NCBI GenBank assembly: GCA_009782875.1
Contig: WRIE01000035.1
Coordinates: 1-35,171, forward strand
Source of the DNA: Eubacteriaceae bacterium
GTDB taxonomy: Bacteria > Bacillota > Clostridia > Eubacteriales > Anaerofustaceae
Reading direction: 5' to 3'
DNA: 35,171 nucleotides
Shown: one piece after another, positions 16,520 to 23,411 of the stretch
How positions within the stretch are numbered: the first letter of the stretch is position 1
Layout: each line of letters starts with the position of its first letter
Position numbers and translations under genes: made by a program
The notes under the pieces: generated by a model
Database searches by the model: none
What the model was told of the DNA's origin: nothing
What the model saw: only the letters and a program-made list of their open reading frames with translations

Positions 16520-17587
16520 TCATACCAGTCCTTTCATCAGTATCATATCGAGGAATGCTTCAAGCCTTGTGTGGAAACCCGCTTCGCTGGTTTCTGTGTC
16601 AAAGGTCAAATACATGACAGGGACCCCAAAATCCCTTGACATGTTTTGAAGTATGCTCATCGCTGTTATTTCCGGTGAACACGCAGAAGGTTTTATATGT
16701 ATGATCCCGTCAATACCATTTTGCATCATCCCATAGGCTTGGGCGATTGCGTCGTTGGCTGTGCTGCCTATGTTGTAGTTGACGTATCCGCCGCTGCGCC
16801 CAATCTGCTCGGCCACCGTGAAAACCGCGACAGCCATCCGGGACAAATCGAAGGGGCGGTGTATCTCAACGTGGTTGTTGGCAAGCCATCTTTCTATATG
16901 CCCATTTGAGAACGGCTCGACTACGACGTAGATTTCCCCAATGATGCCTATGCGGATGGGCCGGACCGGTTTGTCGGTAGGTATAGCATGGAGCAGCTCT
17001 GTGTATTTTTCCCCAAGCGCTTTTGCCTCCTGGGCGTTTTCCACTTTTTGGGCTTGGGCAATGTACGCGTTGTATGTTTTTTCAAACTGGCCTTTTTGGG
17101 CTTCAAAGGCTATGTTTTGCCTCATAAAATCAGCCAGGCTATCCATGTCGACTGTGATTCTTACAACAGTGTCGAATACCTCGTTGAACTCTTCCACGCC
17201 CAAGGCAGGGTTTATCTCCCTCATTTGTTTATATAGCCTGCTTTGCCCTGGTATATAATCAAAAAGGGTGACCATTTCGATGTTGTAGCCCATATCCAAC
17301 AGTATCTGCTCCTGCAGGATGTCGTAGAAACCCAAGCGGCAACCTGCCCCTGGCATAATAAAAACATTCGCGCCTTTCTCAGCGGCTTCAATGAAATTGC
17401 CGAGGGTCAGCTTGAATGGGGTGCAAATCATGTCAGGGCTGTGGCGGGCGCCTAGTTCCAAGGTGCGTTTTGTCATGGGCGGGCAACGCATGGTTTTATA
17501 GCCCAAGCATCTCTCGATTACCATGTTTGTGATAATATGGTAGTCCCCGATTATAGGGGAACATGCTAATTTGCCGCCAGTTTCCAT
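16520..17587 (-). CDS. HGD-D-like (2-hydroxyacyl-CoA dehydratase subunit-like) protein
   Basis: This 355-residue protein is related to the D component of 2-hydroxyglutaryl-CoA dehydratase and to the C-terminal part of fused activase-dehydratase proteins. Conserved-looking cysteines, candidate Fe-S ligands, are Cys9, Cys35, Cys55 (MICTPFKLTLGN), Cys83 (MPGAGCRLGFYDILQEQIL) and Cys303 (KPSACSPEITAM). The end, LTFDTETSEAGFHTRLEAF, is a family signature shared with its neighbour. The ATG at 17585-17587 has the ribosome-binding site GGGGAGGGG and overlaps the DUF2229 gene by 22 bp, pointing to translational coupling and a shared complex. In the C. perfringens plsA/plsR pair, domains of this kind are needed for plasmalogen formation. 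Whether this protein does the same is inference; an uncharacterised acyl-CoA or lipid reductase/dehydratase is the alternative. Confidence 0.85.
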   Translation of the reverse strand: METGGKLACSPIIGDYHIITNMVIERCLGYKTMRCPPMTKRTLELGARHSPDMICTPFKLTLGNFIEAAEKGANVFIMPGAGCRLGFYDILQEQILLDMGYNIEMVTLFDYIPGQSRLYKQMREINPALGVEEFNEVFDTVVRITVDMDSLADFMRQNIAFEAQKGQFEKTYNAYIAQAQKVENAQEAKALGEKYTELLHAIPTDKPVRPIRIGIIGEIYVVVEPFSNGHIERWLANNHVEIHRPFDLSRMAVAVFTVAEQIGRSGGYVNYNIGSTANDAIAQAYGMMQNGIDGIIHIKPSACSPEITAMSILQNMSRDFGVPVMYLTFDTETSEAGFHTRLEAFLDMILMKGLV

Positions 17588-18498
17588 CTCTCGCCCCTCC
17601 CCATAACCTCTAAAATATCAGTAAAGCTTTCGAGCCGTGTCTGTATGCCGGCTGAAGCATCGAGCTCGTCTATGATCAGCGACAAAACCGGCTTGTCTTT
17701 AGTCACCCTGATAACCAATTCATTGAACAATGAATCCGGCCCGCAGGGGAAAGTGGATATCAGCACAACACCGTCTACCTGGCTTTTGTACTTTAGCAGC
17801 CCGCCGATAAGCTGGGCGCTTATCTTCCAGTATATCCTCTTGCCATAGGATTCCTTTGCCAGCTGCTGGGCTTCCTTGTCATCAATCAAGTCTGCATATG
17901 CTACTTTGATGTTGTTATTCTCAAAGTATCCAATAATTTCCTTGCCTATGTAAGCGTCATAGGTGTTGTAGGCATGGGAAAAGACAAGCACTTTCAAGCC
18001 GTCTTCCCCAAGCAGCTGCTCTTGTTTGGCTATTTTTTTGGCTTTTTTCCTTTGGGACAACTCAAAGGCGTTTTTATAAGCCTCCATCGACACTTCCTCG
18101 CCAACCCCGAGTATTGAGCCTATCTCTACAAAAGCATTAGACTCCCTTTTGCGAAACAGGTAGTTTACCTCCGCGTTTAGCAAGTTTGCTTGTGGGAAGG
18201 TGTTCTTCGCCAAGTCGTACAACCCAAATATGCGGGTGCAATATTCTTCACGGATCGCCGCGTTCTCAATGCGGGGAATGAAAACCAAGTCGCATTTGTC
18301 CAGTAGGTGCTCCACATGGCCGATAAAAATCTTGGAAGAGAAGCAAGCTTCGTCAATGGAGTTGGCGATGCCTTTCTTGACAATGTCTTTGTTGGTTGGA
18401 GGGCTAAGCACCGTCTCAAATCCTAGGTTGTCAAAAAAAGCCACCCATAAATCATCGTAGAAGTAGTATTGCAACGCCCTTGGTATGCCAATTTTCAT
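17566..18498 (-). CDS. DUF2229 (CoA enzyme activase-associated) protein
   Basis: The protein has 310 residues and begins KIGIPRALQYYFYDDLWVAF, followed by GFETVLSPPTNKDIVKKG and DEACFSSKIFIGHVEHLL, the DUF2229 signature. It belongs to the same superfamily as HgdA/HgdB-type subunits. Likely Fe-S or structural cysteines are Cys52, Cys69, Cys87 and Cys252 (STFPCGPDSLFNE). It ends with LIIDELDASAGIQTRLESF, matching the end of the HGD-D-like neighbour, so the two look like paralogous halves of one heterodimer. ATG 18498 lies 2 nt after the reductase stop (TGATTATG). An in-frame GTG at 18510 is possible but sits too close to the G-run. In many anaerobes these domains are fused in one polypeptide of well over 1,000 residues; here they are separate genes. 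Confidence 0.88.
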   Translation of the reverse strand: MKIGIPRALQYYFYDDLWVAFFDNLGFETVLSPPTNKDIVKKGIANSIDEACFSSKIFIGHVEHLLDKCDLVFIPRIENAAIREEYCTRIFGLYDLAKNTFPQANLLNAEVNYLFRKRESNAFVEIGSILGVGEEVSMEAYKNAFELSQRKKAKKIAKQEQLLGEDGLKVLVFSHAYNTYDAYIGKEIIGYFENNNIKVAYADLIDDKEAQQLAKESYGKRIYWKISAQLIGGLLKYKSQVDGVVLISTFPCGPDSLFNELVIRVTKDKPVLSLIIDELDASAGIQTRLESFTDILEVMGRGERWKLAAN

Positions 18499-18500
18499 AA

Positions 18501-19241
18501 TCAGATGCACAACCCCCCATCCACTTTGATGACCTCCCCGGTGATGTATGAAGCGCCGCTGCTTGCCAGGAATGCTGCCAGCTTGGACACATCCCCTGCC
18601 TGCCCCGGCCGCTTCATTGGGATCGAGGCTACCAAACGCTCCCGTTGCCCCCCTTTGAGCTTTGCTGTCATGTCAGTTTCAATCAGCCCAGGGGCGATGG
18701 CATTGCATGTGACCCCCCGCCCGCCTAGCTCTTTGGCGATTGATTTTGTCAAGGCTATCAGCCCCCCTTTCGAGGCTGCGTATGTAGACTGCCATTCCCA
18801 TCCCCTAAGGCCGCAAACACTGGCTATGTTGATGATAGCCCCTGAGCGGTTTTTCATAAATGACGGGTATAAATGCTTTATCATATTGAAGGCGCCCTTC
18901 AGGTTCACATCCAATACGTCGTCATAATCCTGCTCGCTGATGCGCAGCACCGGGTTGTCCCTTGCTATCCCCGCATTATTGACCAGGATGTCGATCCTGC
19001 CATAATCTTTTTGGGCATCTATAGCCATTTGGCTTGATTTGGCGAAGTCCGACACATCGCACTCGTAAATCTTGCAATCTGCGCCTTCTTCAATTATCCG
19101 TTTTTGTGTAATAAACGCGTTTTCTTCGTCCCTATAATAATTCAGGGCAATAGCAGCGCCGTTTCTAGCCATCTCGACAGCTATTTCTGCGCCAATCCCC
19201 CTGGAAGCCCCGGTCACCAAGGCTACTTTTCCTTTTAACAT
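18501..19241 (-). CDS. fabG: FabG-like 3-oxoacyl-ACP reductase (SDR family)
   Basis: This is a 246-residue classical short-chain dehydrogenase/reductase. It has the cofactor loop VTGASRGIG near the N-terminus, NNAGIARDN, and the catalytic Ser in IINIASVCG with Tyr and Lys in STYAASKGG. NAIAPGLIETDMT follows, then YITGEVIKVDGG near the end. The pattern (RDNPVLRISEQDYDDVLDVN) is closest to FabG, which reduces 3-oxoacyl-ACP with NADPH in fatty-acid synthesis, but other 3-oxoacyl reductases share it. ATG 19241 is chosen because AAAAGGA lies 9 nt upstream. A longer frame to 19289 would overlap the MarR-DegV gene and has no better site. It sits between the fused regulator and the DUF2229 gene with gaps of 25 and 2 bp, which places it in a lipid context. 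Confidence 0.85.
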   Translation of the reverse strand: MLKGKVALVTGASRGIGAEIAVEMARNGAAIALNYYRDEENAFITQKRIIEEGADCKIYECDVSDFAKSSQMAIDAQKDYGRIDILVNNAGIARDNPVLRISEQDYDDVLDVNLKGAFNMIKHLYPSFMKNRSGAIINIASVCGLRGWEWQSTYAASKGGLIALTKSIAKELGGRGVTCNAIAPGLIETDMTAKLKGGQRERLVASIPMKRPGQAGDVSKLAAFLASSGASYITGEVIKVDGGLCI

Positions 19242-19266
19242 AGACAGTTTTCCTTTTATTTTGACT

Positions 19267-20571
19267 TTATTTCTTGCTGATAAATGCAAACCCTGCCGCC
19301 CCTGGCCCTATGTGGGTGCCAATCACTGCGCCCATCTCGCACTCAAGACGAGATGATTTGTCTCCGACTTGCTCTCTCATTATAACTTTCAGCTCTTCCA
19401 TTTCGGTTTTTGCAGAGGCGTGCACGAAAACCACAGAATAGTCAGTGTCGATCCCGAACTCATTTGCCATCATATAGATTTTTTTGCAAGCCATGCCTTT
19501 GCCCCTGGCTTTTCCGACACTCTTGACAACCCCGTCGCGCAAGCTGATTAGAGGGTATATATTCATGACGCCTCCAATCGCCCCTACAGCCTGGGACACG
19601 CGCCCGCCACGAACCAAGTACTTGAATGTCGGGATATAAGCCAGAAGCGTCACCCGCTCTGACAACTCGGATATCCGTTTGGCAATCGATTGGGCGCTCA
19701 TCCCGGCATCCCTCAATGCCACAGCTTCAAGCACCAACACCGCAATGCCTGCTGTTGTGCTTTGGGAATCCACAGGATACACCCCAGCCACTTCCCTTGC
19801 GGCTAGGGCTGCTGACTGGTATGTGCCGCTCAGCGCTGAGGACAAGTGTATTGCCACGACTTCACTGCCGTCTTCGGTGGCATCCCGGTAAACTTGCTCA
19901 AGGTCATAGGCGGTCAGCTGGGTAGTCGTCGGCAGCGTATCGCTTTGCGCCATCTTTTCAAAAAACTCGGAGGCGGTCATATCGATGTTTTGAAGAAATG
20001 TCTCTTCGCCAAAGTTGATCGACATCGGCACCAAGGTGATGCCTAATCTCTGGGCGTCTTCCACGCTGATATCGCAAGTGCTGTCTACATAGATCTTCAC
20101 TTTCCCTTCCTTCAGGGAAGCTTCCTTTTGAGTGTAGAATGAGGAGAAGATGTCAACCGCTTGGGTTATCGCTGTCAGGTCTTCCCCGGCATATTCAAGC
20201 AATTCCTGGGCAAGCTCGCAATGGGACTCAAAGTGCTGTTTAAACGCCTTGAGCCCTTTTTCTGTCAAGCCGACGCGGACTGAGCGTTGGTCATTCGCAT
20301 CCCTTGCCCTGGTCAAGTACCCTTTTTTTTCGAGGACGCCCGCAGATGCCGTGAACGTTCCCGGGGCTATCTGGAGAGCTGCGGCTATCTCTGACGCCTT
20401 GGCTAGCGCCCCTTCCTTTATCGACGCCGCCACAGCCTCAATCACGTGTATTTCCCTAAAAGACACGTCCTCTGGGCGGTTAGCCAGAAACTGTTCTTCG
20501 AACTTCAAAATATTATTAATAGTCTTGGCAAAAAAAACTGCCAACTTGTCTTTTGGCAAGCTTTGTTCCAT
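19267..20571 (-). CDS. MarR-type DNA-binding domain fused to DegV (fatty-acid-binding) domain
   Basis: The 434 residues fall into two domains. Residues 1 to about 150 are a MarR winged helix: helix-turn-helix at AKASEIAAALQIAPGTFTAS, recognition helix and wing at GYLTRARDANDQRSVRVGLT, and long flanking helices for dimerisation. From KIYVDSTCDISVEDA (about 158) to the end is a full DegV domain with the fatty-acid-contacting motifs PTTTQLT, HLSSALSGTYQSA and HIGPGAAG. DegV proteins such as FakB bind one fatty acid; FabT is a MarR-type repressor of fatty-acid genes. A one-component lipid-sensing repressor is therefore the natural reading. No FakA kinase is nearby. It is first in the operon, behind a FabT-like palindrome overlapping the promoter. 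GGGAGGT lies 11 nt before the ATG, a little far. Confidence 0.9.
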   Translation of the reverse strand: MEQSLPKDKLAVFFAKTINNILKFEEQFLANRPEDVSFREIHVIEAVAASIKEGALAKASEIAAALQIAPGTFTASAGVLEKKGYLTRARDANDQRSVRVGLTEKGLKAFKQHFESHCELAQELLEYAGEDLTAITQAVDIFSSFYTQKEASLKEGKVKIYVDSTCDISVEDAQRLGITLVPMSINFGEETFLQNIDMTASEFFEKMAQSDTLPTTTQLTAYDLEQVYRDATEDGSEVVAIHLSSALSGTYQSAALAAREVAGVYPVDSQSTTAGIAVLVLEAVALRDAGMSAQSIAKRISELSERVTLLAYIPTFKYLVRGGRVSQAVGAIGGVMNIYPLISLRDGVVKSVGKARGKGMACKKIYMMANEFGIDTDYSVVFVHASAKTEMEELKVIMREQVGDKSSRLECEMGAVIGTHIGPGAAGFAFISKK

Positions 20572-20597
20572 TCCAGATTAATACCTCCCGCAAAAGA

Positions 20598-20609
20598 TGA
20601 TATCAAATT
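20598..20609. promoter_or_regulatory. Second, half-site match to the operator
   Basis: TGATATCAAATT contains the half-site TATCAAATT and the small palindrome TGATATCA. It lies in the leader between the promoter and the ribosome-binding site of the MarR-DegV gene. Confidence 0.35.
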
Positions 20610-20644
20610 AAGCTATATGAGTGGCAAAGTCAATAGAAAAAATT

Positions 20645-20661
20645 ATTTTGAACATCAAATT
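20645..20661. promoter_or_regulatory. FabT-like operator palindrome upstream of the MarR-DegV operon
   Basis: ATTTTGAACATCAAATT is a palindrome, TTTGA-ACA-TCAAA. It agrees with the FabT box known from streptococci and lactococci (ANTTTGATTATCAAATT) at every defined position except two in the centre. It overlaps the -10 element by three bases and would cover the transcription start, as expected for a repressor site. Confidence 0.65.
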
Positions 20662-20664
20662 ATA
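20659..20664 (-). promoter_or_regulatory. -10 element of the MarR-DegV operon
   Basis: The minus strand reads TATAAT at 20664-20659. A TTTACA lies 20 bp upstream, too far for a standard -35, so the -35 is uncertain. A separate TTGACT (minus strand, about 20628-20633) could serve a second start, with a poor -10 at the proper distance. Confidence 0.4.
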
Positions 20665-20837
20665 AAGATAATGCTTGCATAACCTGTAAATTTAAGTTTT
20701 GGCGCTTAGCAACTGGAGAGTCAATTGGACTCGATATAGCTTATATTTGCCAGGGATGCGCAAAACCTCCATTGATGCATGCAAACAAAAGCCCATAGCT
20801 ATTCGCCGGTATGCGACCCTGATAATAGGAAAGCATC

Positions 20838-20886
20838 AAAAAAAAATACACCCCAATACAGCATTTATTCGGACGCCATATTGGGG
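20838..20886 (-). terminator. Terminator of the isocitrate/isopropylmalate dehydrogenase gene
   Basis: On the minus strand the stem CCCCAATA/TATTGGGG (20879-20886 with 20851-20858) has a 20-nt loop and is followed by nine T residues (20838-20846). It separates the dehydrogenase from the downstream MarR-DegV operon on the same strand. Confidence 0.75.
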
Positions 20887-20921
20887 GGTTGCTATCAAAA
20901 TTTAATTCAAATGGCAGTATG

Positions 20922-22067
20922 CTATAGCTTAGTCTCCAAATATGCGATAAACTCTTCGCAAGTTGCCCCAGTGTCGCGCCCTGTGACAACCACTTTTTTC
21001 TCTGCCGCACACTCGTCAAGCGCATTGTCAAGCTTTTGCGACAACTCGAAATACCCGATATGGGAAAGAAGCATAGCTGCAGCCCTTAGTATAGAGACCG
21101 GGTCTGCATAGTGCCCCCTGCCCTCTTGGATCATCCTTGGAGCTGACCCGTGGATAGCTTCAAACATTGAGTGCTTGTCCCCTATATTCGCGCTTCCAGC
21201 TGTTCCAACCCCTCCTTGGAACTCAGCTGCCTCGTCGGTGATAATGTCCCCATAGAGGTTTGGCAGCACTAGGACTTTGAAATCCCTTCTTCGCTTCTCG
21301 TCAATGAGTTTTGCCGAGAGGATGTCTACATACCACTCGTCTGTTATGATATCGGGATATTCTTTGGCAATTTGTTTTGACAACTCAAGGAACTTCCCGT
21401 CTGTAGTCTTTACGACATTGGCTTTTGTGATAATGGATACACGGTCTTTTTTGTTGTTGTGGGCAAACTCGTACGCTGCCCTGGCAATCCTGTCAGTGCC
21501 TTGGGTGGTGGTTACAGTAAAATCAAATGCCAGGTCCTCTGTTATATTCATGCCTTCAGAGCCGAGCGCGTATGCGCCTTCTGTGTTTTCCCTGAAAAAT
21601 GTCCAATCAATGCCCTGCTCGGGGATCCTTACAGGCCTTACGTTGGCATACAAGTCAAGCTCTTTGCGCATTTTGACATTGGCGCTCTCGATGTTGGGCA
21701 TGCCGTCCCCTGCCTGAGGCGTGGTTGTGGGCCCTTTTAGGATTGTGTCGCACTCTTTCAGCTCTGCCAAGACATCATCCGGAATCGCTTGCATCTTTTC
21801 AATCCTGTTTTCTATGGTCAATCCTTCTATTTCCCGCAACACTACTTTTCCTTGCTCTATCTCGCTTGCCAGCAGGCTTGCAAGGACATTGGAAGTAGCT
21901 TTTGTGATGATCGGGCCAATGCCGTCGCCGCCGCAAATGCCGATAACAATCGCCTCGCCAGCTGCTTTCTTCTCGTCTTCTTTTTTCATGCGCTCTATGC
22001 GCTCAAGCTGGCTGGCAATCAGTTTTTCAAACTTTTCTAAACTCTCTTTTATTTCCTTTTCAAACAT
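20922..22067 (-). CDS. Isocitrate/isopropylmalate dehydrogenase family protein
   Basis: The protein has 381 residues and carries out NAD(P)-dependent oxidative decarboxylation of a 2-hydroxy diacid. The family core starts at IVIGICGGDGIGP. Substrate and metal motifs follow: LKGPTTTPQAGDGMPNIESA, RKELDLYANVRPVR, FFRENTEGAYA, ITKANVVKTTDG and the NLYGDIITDEAAEFQGG block with the metal-binding Asp residues. GSAPRMIQEGRGHYADPVS carries the cofactor region. An N-terminal amphipathic extension of about 40 residues (EIKESLEKFEKLIASQLERIERMKKE) precedes the fold; I believe this is usual for one clostridial subfamily. Whether the substrate is isocitrate or a homologue cannot be decided by eye. ATG 22067 has GGAGG 5 nt upstream; the TTG at 22079 would overlap the ribosome-binding site. 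It is monocistronic. Confidence 0.9.
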   Translation of the reverse strand: MFEKEIKESLEKFEKLIASQLERIERMKKEDEKKAAGEAIVIGICGGDGIGPIITKATSNVLASLLASEIEQGKVVLREIEGLTIENRIEKMQAIPDDVLAELKECDTILKGPTTTPQAGDGMPNIESANVKMRKELDLYANVRPVRIPEQGIDWTFFRENTEGAYALGSEGMNITEDLAFDFTVTTTQGTDRIARAAYEFAHNNKKDRVSIITKANVVKTTDGKFLELSKQIAKEYPDIITDEWYVDILSAKLIDEKRRRDFKVLVLPNLYGDIITDEAAEFQGGVGTAGSANIGDKHSMFEAIHGSAPRMIQEGRGHYADPVSILRAAAMLLSHIGYFELSQKLDNALDECAAEKKVVVTGRDTGATCEEFIAYLETKL

Positions 22068-22490
22068 ATCTTCCTCCAATTTTACTCATTCTACCATGAA
22101 TCATGCCCCAGTTGTGTTTTTTTACACACAGAGCATGCGTTTCTATAGCAAGCTAGTGCCGCGCTTGCAGGTGTTCCACCTTTCTCCCCATCATACCATT
22201 TCCCAATTTTCCCACGAGCTAGGAGTTGGAAACTGGCTTGCACAGCCTTAGCGACTGTCCAAAGAGCGCATTTATAGCCAAAAATGCGCCCAAACGGGAA
22301 AACACGCCCTTTCCAGCTTCTTTTTCATGCTTAATGTTTTAGGTGTTGGCAATTGCATCAAGCATGAATTGCTCTAGCTGTATATACAGAAAAGTTCACT
22401 AGTGGTATGATTGTGGTGAGAGCAAATCCCTTTTGCCGGCTAAAAAACTATATGTTCGAAACACAATCCAAGCAAGGAGGCAGTTAATGC
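22068..22490. other. Divergent intergenic region
   Basis: These 423 bases lie between the dehydrogenase and the PstS-like gene. They contain the latter's promoter (22383-22411) and an 8-bp inverted repeat GCGCATTT/AAATGCGC at 22266-22289 without a U-tract. No credible gene is present. Confidence 0.45.
22383..22411 (+). promoter_or_regulatory. Promoter of the PstS-like lipoprotein gene
   Basis: TATACA (22383-22388), a 17-bp spacer and an extended -10 TGGTATGAT (TATGAT at 22406-22411). Confidence 0.5.
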
Positions 22491-23411
22491 ATGGCAATCC
22501 TTAATAAGAAGGCTTTGCGGCGGATGTTGTTTTTTTTCCTGCTACTTAGCGCTTCAATTTTTATCTTTGCAGCGTGCTCTAGCGACAAAACTACAACTGG
22601 CCAAAAAACAGCGGGAGGCATGCCCCAAATCAGTTACGGGTCTTTTCCAAAAATCGACGGGTCGACAGCCACCATACCATTGGCAATTGAACTTGTAAAG
22701 GCGGTCACCGGCTGCTCTGATGCAGAGGCGGAAGGAGCAATCATCTTCACAACTACCGACCCAAGTTACGAGGCGCTGCTGAATGGTGACGCAGACATAT
22801 TATTGGTATATGAGGCGTCTGATTCTACGAAATCGTCCCTTTCCGGGTTTTCAAGCCTTGATATCGAGCCCGTCGGCAGGGATGCCCTTGTATTCTTGGC
22901 AAACGTAAAAAATCCTGTGGACGACCTTTCAACAGAGCAAATTTGCGGCATTTACACAGGTGGAATCATCAACTGGAACGAAGTCGGCGGGCTTGACATG
23001 CCTATCACTGCTTTCCAGCGCCAAGAGCAGTCAGGCAGCCAAACTATGATGAAAAAACTGGTAATGGATGGCAAGGAAATGTTTGAAGCGCCTGACCCGC
23101 TAGTCCATTATGAAATGGGCGGGATGGTTGACGCTATCGGGATATTTGACACCCAAGGCAGCTCGCTAGGCTATTCCGTTTACTACTATGCCAAAAACAT
23201 GTACGAGCTGCCTGATGTCAAGCTGTTGGCAGTAGACGGCATCGAACCATCGAATGAGACAATCCAGTCTGGCGCCTATCCCCATGTGAACGACTTCTTT
23301 TGTGTCTTGGGGCCGTCCCCATCTGAAGAGGCGCAGCTGGTTGCCGAGTGGCTGCTAAGCGGTGATGGGCAGCGTTTTATCATGGAGTGTGGATATGTGC
23401 CTATCAGATAA
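22491..23411 (+). CDS. PstS-like substrate-binding lipoprotein
   Basis: This 306-residue protein has a lipoprotein signal: a basic N-terminus, FFFLLLSASIFIF and the lipobox FAAC with Cys29. The rest matches the phosphate-binding (PstS, 'PBP-like') fold: DGSTATIPLA near 56-65 for the first anion loop, NWNEVGGLDMPITAFQRQEQ and the SGSQTMMKKLV loop with Arg177 and Ser181. These are the residues that grip phosphate in PstS. ABC transporter genes (pstC, pstA, pstB) are absent, so it is an orphan binding protein, perhaps a sensor or a feeder to a transporter elsewhere. AAGGAGG lies 10 nt before the ATG. The next lipoprotein gene overlaps its end by 17 bp, so the two are made together. Confidence 0.85.
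   Translation: MAILNKKALRRMLFFFLLLSASIFIFAACSSDKTTTGQKTAGGMPQISYGSFPKIDGSTATIPLAIELVKAVTGCSDAEAEGAIIFTTTDPSYEALLNGDADILLVYEASDSTKSSLSGFSSLDIEPVGRDALVFLANVKNPVDDLSTEQICGIYTGGIINWNEVGGLDMPITAFQRQEQSGSQTMMKKLVMDGKEMFEAPDPLVHYEMGGMVDAIGIFDTQGSSLGYSVYYYAKNMYELPDVKLLAVDGIEPSNETIQSGAYPHVNDFFCVLGPSPSEEAQLVAEWLLSGDGQRFIMECGYVPIR

Noticed and set aside
22266..22289. Terminator upstream of the PstS-like gene
   Set aside because: GCGCATTT/AAATGCGC is a good stem, but no U-tract follows on either strand and no gene ends there.
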